This document shows, one piece after another, positions 57,354 to 64,000 of a stretch of 64,000 nucleotides of DNA. This DNA comes from Paramecium pentaurelia (lineage: Eukaryota; Ciliophora; Oligohymenophorea; Peniculida; Parameciidae), in the NCBI GenBank assembly GCA_905183005.1, contig CAJJDO010000055.1, positions 168,968 to 232,967 of the forward strand, written 5' to 3'. Position 1 is the first letter of the stretch, and every line of letters starts with the position of its first letter. A program made the position numbers and the translations under genes. The notes under the pieces were generated by a model. That model worked only from the letters and a program-made list of their open reading frames with translations. It was not told the origin of the DNA and ran no database searches.

Positions 57354-60300
57354 ATGTTAAGTATTTAGCCAATAAATTATCAAAATAATTTTTATAAACC
57401 AATGTATTTTTTATATGAAACTATTTTTTCTTATTTGAGAGAGGAAAGTATGTAATTATTGAAATCTAGATTAAAAAAGAATTTTAGTAAATAATTTGAT
57501 TAAACTACTTTAATATTTGAAGAATTCTATAAAACAGAATATATCATAAGAGTTCTAAATTTATAAATTATTAAATTACTAAAACAAAAATGTCTTTTTT
57601 ATGATCTTTTAATTAAAGAATAAGTTTCATAAAATCAAATTTTTGATTTTTGTTTTAAGATTACTATTAAACTATGTTAAATTGAAAATAACATTAATCA
57701 AATATATTAAAAAAATTCATGTAATAAATAATAATTTTTAAGTTAGCTATTAGTATTTTAAATTTAAAAGTATTTTATTAAGCAGAAATCCTAAGAAATT
57801 ATGCAAAAGCTAACCGAGAACATTCAATTATCTATGAATTAGAATCATAATGCAAATAAACCAGTATAGTTTTATTAGCTAAACAAAATAAAGTAGCATT
57901 TTTGATTACAAAATTAGGGGATTGTTCTTATAATGTAAAAATTGAAAGAGCTTCAAATAATGCAAAATTATTTTTTTAAACAGAATTACCTTAATACATT
58001 GAGTCTCTAATTCCTTAAGGTATTAGAGATTATCATGGACAAAATTTACATGATTTCTTTTAAACTGGTTAATCATATAGATTTAAGTAAAATGCTCGTT
58101 TATTTATTCTTTAAAAAAACTACATTTAAAGTGCAGAATCGTATTTAGACTCGTACAATAGCTTATCCGAACTAAGGTTTATTAATATAATTCTAGAACT
58201 TAAAGATATGAAGGGATATATGATTTTAAATAATTAATTTCAAATTGTTGGTATAAATAAAAATCTTTTAAACCTATTAAATTTTTCAAAATCTCAAATT
58301 GATTACTTTTAACCTGATGAAATGTTATATGGATTAAATGTGAAAATTTTGATTCCTTAATTTCAGATTTTGATTGAAGAGAATAGATCAGTATCATTGA
58401 TTGAGTTTTACTTTATAAAATAATGCTACCTATTTGATTTAACAAAGCATACAATGGCTGAAAGATTTACAAATATGAATCTTTTAGATAGATATGAATC
58501 TTAGATCGAAATTTAATCTAAATACCATAATAATAAATTATCATATCTAATATTAACTTTTGATTATATGAAAAAGATAAATGTAACTTCATTATTATCA
58601 AATTTGATTGAATGTTCAACAAAATCTAATTAAAAGATTGAATTATAACAAAAATTTTTGGAAGAAATAAAGATAGATTCTCCTTATGATTTTGAAGATT
58701 ATAAAGATCTAGACGTTTAGTTATTCTAGCCTGAACTTACTTATCAATAATTGAATTCTCCTTAAGAAAAATCGTCAACAAACGAATTATTATTTTAATA
58801 AAAATTTTATAATCGTTATCATGATGTCTCTAGAGTAAGTGATGATGTTTCAATATTTAAGAAGAATTTCTCGAAATAAATAAGCATGCCATAGTTTTAT
58901 TCAGATAATAATAATAAATAAAAATTATCTGATTAAGACGAGGGAACTCCATCATAAAAAAGAGAAAAATACAACTCTACTTTTTATGATAAAGCAGAAT
59001 TTATAGATAAAATGGTATAAAAAAGAATTAAAAACATATTTGTTAGATTAGCAATTACCTTTTTAGTGGTTTCATCATTATTAGGAATAGTTTCATTATT
59101 GTTATAAACTTTTCTTATTGAAAACAATTTTAATAATTATATAACTGATGTTGGATAATTGTCAATTAAAAATGATATATTACAACCTATGTTAAGTTTC
59201 TTTATTTTGAGATTTATCATATATGACAAAACTAATCTATTGAGTTTGAATTTAATAACTAATGATTAGTATATGAATGAAACAGATTTTGCAAAATAAT
59301 ATTTAAAAAAAGAATTTGATCTTTTTCATATTTAAATACAAGAATTATTTGAATCTAAACTTTTATAAGATTTATTATTTGATAGGTATTATTAAGTAAT
59401 TTATTTATAAGATGATTATACTTATTATTATGAAAATTTTAGTGCTCGAACTTTCTTTATAAAATATTTTGATTATCAGTAATTAATTTATGGAGTTTAT
59501 TCTAATAATGAACTTCCTAAAATTACTACTCCAGTTACATTTTAAATGCTAAATTAAAAATTATTATTTGATATTTGTTCATATTTGAGTGATTAAGTTT
59601 ATAATAATACAATATCTAGAAATTCAAAATAAATCAATGATCAAATTATAATAATTGCTTGTTTTTTAAGTGTTAATTTTATTTGCTTATTGCTCTCCAA
59701 TTACTATTATAGAAAATTTGCAAATTAGAGACAAATTTTTGGCAGTATGATGTTCAATATTGAAAAAAGTGCCTTGGAGTCTGAATTGGAATATTCAGAT
59801 TACTTAATTAACTAGATTGCAAATCATAACATTACTTAATTTTATACTTTTAATTAAAAACAGAAGGAACGTGAAATTTATTCCTTAAAAAAATAGTCAA
59901 AAACCAATTAATCAAGTTACTAAAAATTAATTTACAAAAAGGCCAAAATTGACACTTCTAAATTTCTGATATTCATCTATACTATGTTTATTGGATTTTT
60001 AACTGTAAATTTATCTAACACATTAATTCTATCTGAATTTATAAAGAAATATAAACCTACAGCTACAATGCATAAAAATACTTCTGATTTATGTTTAAAT
60101 GTAGCATTAATTTATAGTGAAAAAGAATAATTGAACAATCAAGTTTTCTTTCCATATTTATAAGACTCAGATTTTTAAACTATGGTTGATCAGTTGAATC
60201 AATCTTCTGCATAAATCAAATAATATTAATAAGAATTAATGAATATAAATCTTGCTAATTTGTTATTTCGTTCTGACTTTGTATCTTACTTTCTAGATTA

Positions 60301-60830
60301 AGAAACCCAAGATTTGTGTTAACTCATTAATGCAGTATATAATTATATTATATTAGTAAAATAATCAAAATATTCAACAAATTTGTGTAAATTCATTTGA
60401 AGGGTCCTTTTTATTAGGAATATAAGCTGTATTAAATCATGTGTCTAAAATAATTACATAAGAACTGATTGCTTAACAATTTTCTTAGCGCAAACCTATT
60501 AACACATTAGAAGTAGAAGGGGCTTATTTATTTGTAGAATACTTATAAACAGCTTCTAAAAGGGCAATGACTGATTTTTCTGAATAAGTCTTAAAATAAA
60601 AATCTATTTTGGAAGTATTATTTAGTATAATATAGAAAATACTTGTTTCATCAATTTCGTTTACATTAATTTTAGTCGCAATTATTATGATTGCTTTAGA
60701 AACCAATTTAAAATTGAAACTAAAATATGCTGTGAAATTTATCCACTTGATACCAAGAGAGGTTTTGTTTTTGGATGAAGCTTTTGAAAGAAAAGTTAGT
60801 ATGGTTATCTTGAAAGATCCAAATATATGA
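57354..60830 (+). CDS. 1141-aa multi-pass membrane protein with PAS-like segment
   Basis: A large membrane protein, not assigned to a named family. A helical N-terminal part of about 300 residues includes YMILNNQFQIVGINKNLLNL, reminiscent of a PAS strand pattern. Then hydrophobic segments occur at about residues 555 (LAITFLVVSSLLGIVSLLL), 760 (IIIACFLSVNFICLL), 860 (FLIFIYTMFIGFLTVNL) and 1090 (SSISFTLILVAIIMIAL). Between them are long extracytoplasmic-type loops. Similar large proteins form an expanded ciliate family. Introns: 57742-57770 (29 nt, GTT donor) and 60335-60356 (22 nt). The start is uncertain (another ATG at 57332 in a different frame). The stop is TGA 60828-60830. Confidence 0.75.
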
Positions 60831-60956
60831 TTTAATTTATTTTATTAATTAGAAAAAAAAATATATATATATATGTAATTTTAGATAATGACTGAATTAA
60901 GAATAATGATGTAGATATTACTTTAAATTGAATTCTTATGTTATAATTAATGGACA

Positions 60957-61564
60957 TCACTTAGTCAGATCTCTTCTTTTATTTAGGATTGCTTATCTCA
61001 TCTATGTTACATCTTTTTCTCCAGGATATTCTCCATCTTTTAATGCAATATTTGATGCTATTTAATCCCAAGAGTTTTTCTTGTAATTAGAAACACTATC
61101 ATACATATTAATTATGATTATTATTATTTTCAATCTAGATCTCTTATTTCTATTTATTTTGATTTTTTCTTTGGGTTATTTCATTTTCTTATTGTCTTAA
61201 TTTAAATCAGCCATAATTACTTTTTGAACTCCTACAAAAATTCCTAACCTTTTTATTATTTTTATTATTTCAATAATCTTTCTTATTAGTCTTTCTCTCT
61301 GATTTGAACTATTCTTTCATCTTCTAGAAGTCTCAATTTATCCTTTCTTTATTATTATTCTGGGCTCTATGCTTAACTTAAATTGTACCATGTATGCATT
61401 TAGTGTTATAGGTAGAGTTGGTGCCTCATTTGAAAAAGCATCAAAAGCAGCATACTTAAGATACTCTAATATCTTACCTATTCCCCTTAATTCCCAATCT
61501 ATTACACATTCTATCTATCAGTTTGTGTATCATTAGTTTGAGACTCTTCAAAAAAATCATACAT
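60957..61564 (-). CDS. clathrin light chain-like protein
   Basis: A 170-aa protein. An acidic N-terminus (MYDFFEESQTNDTQTD) with YAAFDAFSNEAP is followed by a charged central helix (QQRKDKLRLLEDERIVQIRE, KDQQERLLKQQKQQKGQEFL) and a C-terminal block KNSWDQIASNIALKDGE and DVTQMRQAILNKRRD. This matches the layout of clathrin light chains, which bind the heavy-chain hub and regulate coat assembly. Four short introns on the minus strand: 61455-61477, 61367-61388, 61196-61220 and 61080-61104. Without them the frame breaks repeatedly. The stop is TGA 60957-60959. The assignment depends on the C-terminal block. Confidence 0.68.
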
Positions 61565-61891
61565 AATTATATTTCAATATTAATAAAATATCATATAAAA
61601 TAGTTTAACTTTCAAATATAAAGTTTTTGACATAAAAAAAGGTGCCATATATTCAAAACAAATAGAATACATAAATTATCATCTTGATATTAAAAAATGT
61701 TTTCATAATCGTTCCCTGTTTATGGAAGTTTTGTTTTTTTCTTATGATAAATAACTACTAACAATTATTAAATTTCAATTGATGTAAAAGAATTTTCTTA
61801 AATTAAATATACTCTATTTTGTAGATTACTAAGAAAAACAATATTCGGATAACATATCAAATAGAAAAATTTACAAAACAACAAAAAATTA

Positions 61892-62969
61892 TCACAACAA
61901 GGATTTCATAATATCAAATCTAGCTTGTTCTTTCTCGCTAAATTTATAAACTAAAATATACTTTCCCTTGAAAAGTTCGACTTTCAAAGTATAATCACTT
62001 ATTTTGATTTCTGATAAATGCTTCAAAGGATGGACTTATGATCCAAGCTTTTATTCTCTTTCTTGGATTGTTTACAATTACATCCATGTTCCATTTGCTG
62101 AATCTTTATCTTAACTTCCATCAGCAATCTCCCAATTATTCTCTCTTTAAATATTTTCTAAAATATATACTTTCTATTAAATCTAAATCTTGTCTACTTC
62201 CTAGATATTGTATTTGAATTGATTCTGATATTATTGTCATTTCCTCTTCCTATTGAAAATACACTAGAAATGTCTTTAGCAAAAAAGATATTCTAATTAG
62301 TGTCAGTAACTCCAGATCCTCCAAATTTAATCATAATAAATGGAATATTATAACATTTTAGACTTGTTAGTATTTAATCAAAACTTGAATCTACCTGCAA
62401 TGATCTTTCATACAGCTTTAGATCTAATCCCTACAATGAACATTTGTATTTGATATTTCTTAATTTTTATATCAATTTATCAAATTCTACATCCCTTGGC
62501 TTTTATTCAGATCCTAAATTATGAATTTCAAGAATCTGAATTGTAGTTTCACTCCCAATACTATATTATTGATATTTTTTCATTTTTTAATAGTTTCTAT
62601 CGATTTTGATGTGTGTTCCAAAAACACTACCAATATCTTACACATAACAATCCTTAGGTTCCCTGAAATATAAAATTATAATACTCTAGAAATTATGAAA
62701 TTCTCTAAATTATATTATAAGGCATTCTTAATTAATTTAAGGTTTGTTAATACAATGGCAATATTTAGGTTTCCTTTCTAAAAAAGTTTCTAAAGATTAT
62801 TTTGCAATGGATTCTGGAAATCAACCTCTCAGTTTCTCTTAAAACTAGAATTATTTTTGTATATACTTATGTCATTTGGAAATATCAATTAACCTTAATA
62901 ATTTTCCAATTTCTCTTGTCTACCAATAATAACATCTTCTGAATCTGCATTTTTTATTGAACCTATCAT
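61892..62969 (-). CDS. protein with two FHA domains
   Basis: A 335-aa protein. The first FHA domain (about residues 10-130) shows VIIGRQ, LRETERLISRIHCKIIF and YVQDIGSVFGTHIKI. The second (about 220-300) shows VFSIGRGNDNNIRINSNTIS, RKQTRFRF and WEIADGSQDKDSANGTWM. The GR, SR and NGT positions for phosphothreonine binding are present in the second; in the first the HC and FGT elements are kept. FHA domains read phosphorylated partners in signalling or DNA-damage response. Introns on the minus strand: 62845-62866, 62663-62684 and 62145-62170. The stop is TGA 61892-61894. No catalytic domain is attached. Confidence 0.82.
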
Positions 62970-63411
62970 ACTTTATTTGTAAAACTTAATTACCCAAATT
63001 AATTAATGTAGTGTTCAATTTAGTAAGTAGGGTTTAATAGATTTTAGTTTTTTATTACGGTTATTTTTATATGAGGTTCGCTTTTATTCAATTCATTGTT
63101 TTATATATCATACTTTCTTAATCTTGTGTACATCTCTTAAATCTACTTTTTTTGCCTAGTTTCAAATGTAAACATTACCCGTTTCTTCCTTCATTTCTAA
63201 TGATGGATATCATTTATATTCCTGAGTTTTCAATATGAATAATTGGCGGCGATTAATTGGCAAACTAAATCGATATATCACTGTCGAATGATTGGAAACT
63301 AATCAATGAATAACTAAAATACAAATCGCTAAAGCTTGTGCTGAATAAATTAGGATCTTCAGAGATTAATTGTCGGAACTCCATACCAAATTGCGCAAAA
63401 AATGGTTGCAT
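62966..63411 (-). CDS. unknown 140-aa protein
   Basis: The start ATG on the minus strand at 63411 opens MQPFFAQFGMEFRQLISEDP and an Ile/Ser/Phe-rich segment. A typical 23-nt intron (GTAATG...ACTAG, about 63157-63179) leads to KKQIQEMYTRLRKYDIQNNE and a stop at TGA 62966-62968, overlapping the ATG of the FHA gene by two bases beyond the A. If the intron is not removed the frame ends earlier at TGA 63088-63090. No domain is recognised. The overlap makes the 3' end the least certain part. Confidence 0.55.
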
Positions 63412-63500
63412 GATTAATTATTAAAATATTCTAAATAATTTGTTTCCTTAATATAAATATCGATAATATTTAAATCAATAATTTAACAAATAAAATTCTA

Positions 63501-63905
63501 ATGTAAAATTTCGAGTTGCCACATTCTAAATTATTTTGGTACATCTAAGAGATGTATAAATAACATTTGATAGATGATCATGAAAAATAACAATTGAAAG
63601 GTATGAAGCCATTCAATTTTGATAGAAAAAGTAATAATTGAGTAAGTGGAAATTTTTCAATATCTTGAATAGTATGAGCAAAAGAAGGATGACGAATTGC
63701 TCTCTTAATAACTCATTTCCTTAGTTAGGTAGAAAGATTTAGCAGAATTATTTGGATTAAATATCAGGAGGACTCTATATCGTATAAATTAATTTTATTT
63801 CTAGATGATAATTCAGAATATGAATTTCCAGGCAAGGTACAACGCTCTCCTAATTCCGGCCCCAAATCAAGATAGTCAGAAGACCTTTTGCCACCTGAAT
63901 TCTGA
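63501..63905 (+). CDS. unknown 118-aa helical protein
   Basis: The start ATG at 63501 gives LPHSKLFWYIQEMYKQHLID, then a charged helix (VEIFQYLEQYEQKKDDELLS) and a Ser/Pro-rich tail ending SEDLLPPEF. Two introns, 63601-63625 and 63782-63804, are required and restore one frame to TGA 63903-63905. The region shared with the upstream minus-strand gene is a 89-bp divergent promoter. The family was not recognised. The last exon is richer in G and C than its surroundings. Confidence 0.65.
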
Positions 63906-64000
63906 AGATAATAAATTTTATTGATGTTTCTTAGATTATTTAAAAAAAAATAAAATTATATGTAAAAATATATTTATGAATCATTATTAAATTAATTAAT
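63906..64000. other. AT-rich window end
   Basis: Nothing recognisable; no telomeric repeat is seen at the edge. Confidence 0.6.

Noticed and set aside
1..64000. tRNA, rRNA and telomere repeats
   Set aside because: None recognised by eye on either strand; a covariance-model scan would be needed to exclude a tRNA.

Overview
The window reads as macronuclear DNA of a ciliate, most probably Paramecium (tetraurelia-like). Three independent signs support this. Every long gene model is open only if TAA and TAG are read as glutamine and TGA is the only stop. Coding stretches are interrupted by introns of about 20-31 nt (GTA...TAG/AAG), and removing them restores the frame. The gene content also fits: a trichocyst matrix protein and many cilium genes. 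The sequence is very AT-rich and gene-dense, with gaps often under 100 bp and genes on both strands. No operon, CRISPR array, rRNA, tRNA or telomere repeat was recognised.

Layout. 0-9 kb: the 3' end of an unknown gene, a GSK3-type kinase (-), a coiled-coil protein, a decayed MORN-like stretch, a trichocyst matrix protein, an unresolved decayed minus-strand stretch and a 685-aa coiled-coil protein (-). 9-24 kb: a 1019-aa coiled-coil protein, threonine deaminase, a 622-aa membrane protein (-), ribosomal protein eL33, CCT delta, an unknown basic protein, a CCDC61/VFL3 homologue, then three minus-strand genes (ANP32-like, IFT27-like, MOK kinase). 24-35 kb: a secreted protein with Gly/Asn/Asp repeats and a crystallin-like end, a B-box/WD40 protein (-), a CK1-like kinase (-), a PAC4-like proteasome chaperone overlapping a 67-codon ORF, DGAT1, a 941-aa leucine-rich-repeat protein (-) and a small basic protein. 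35-52 kb: a 1590-aa trithorax-like SET/PHD/bromodomain protein, CFAP144, a sorting nexin, a centrin-like EF-hand protein, an SPT3-like protein (-), a PH-kinase, lysyl-tRNA synthetase (-), two unknowns and a papain-family protease. 52-64 kb: two tandem HSF-like genes (-), whose locus is doubled by an exact 1124-bp repeat joined at an N base, a gene-poor 2 kb, a 1141-aa membrane protein, a clathrin light chain-like gene (-), a two-FHA-domain protein (-) and two small genes.

Themes. CCDC61, IFT27, MOK, CFAP144 and the centrin-like protein all belong to basal body or cilium biology. The trichocyst protein, protease, secreted repeat protein, sorting nexin and clathrin light chain belong to secretion and membrane traffic. 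The SET protein, SPT3, the HSF pair and ANP32 belong to chromatin and transcription. The clustering is probably ordinary gene density rather than functional linkage. Protein names rest on motifs read by eye; no database search was run. For nearly every model the exon total after intron removal is a multiple of three, which was used as a check.
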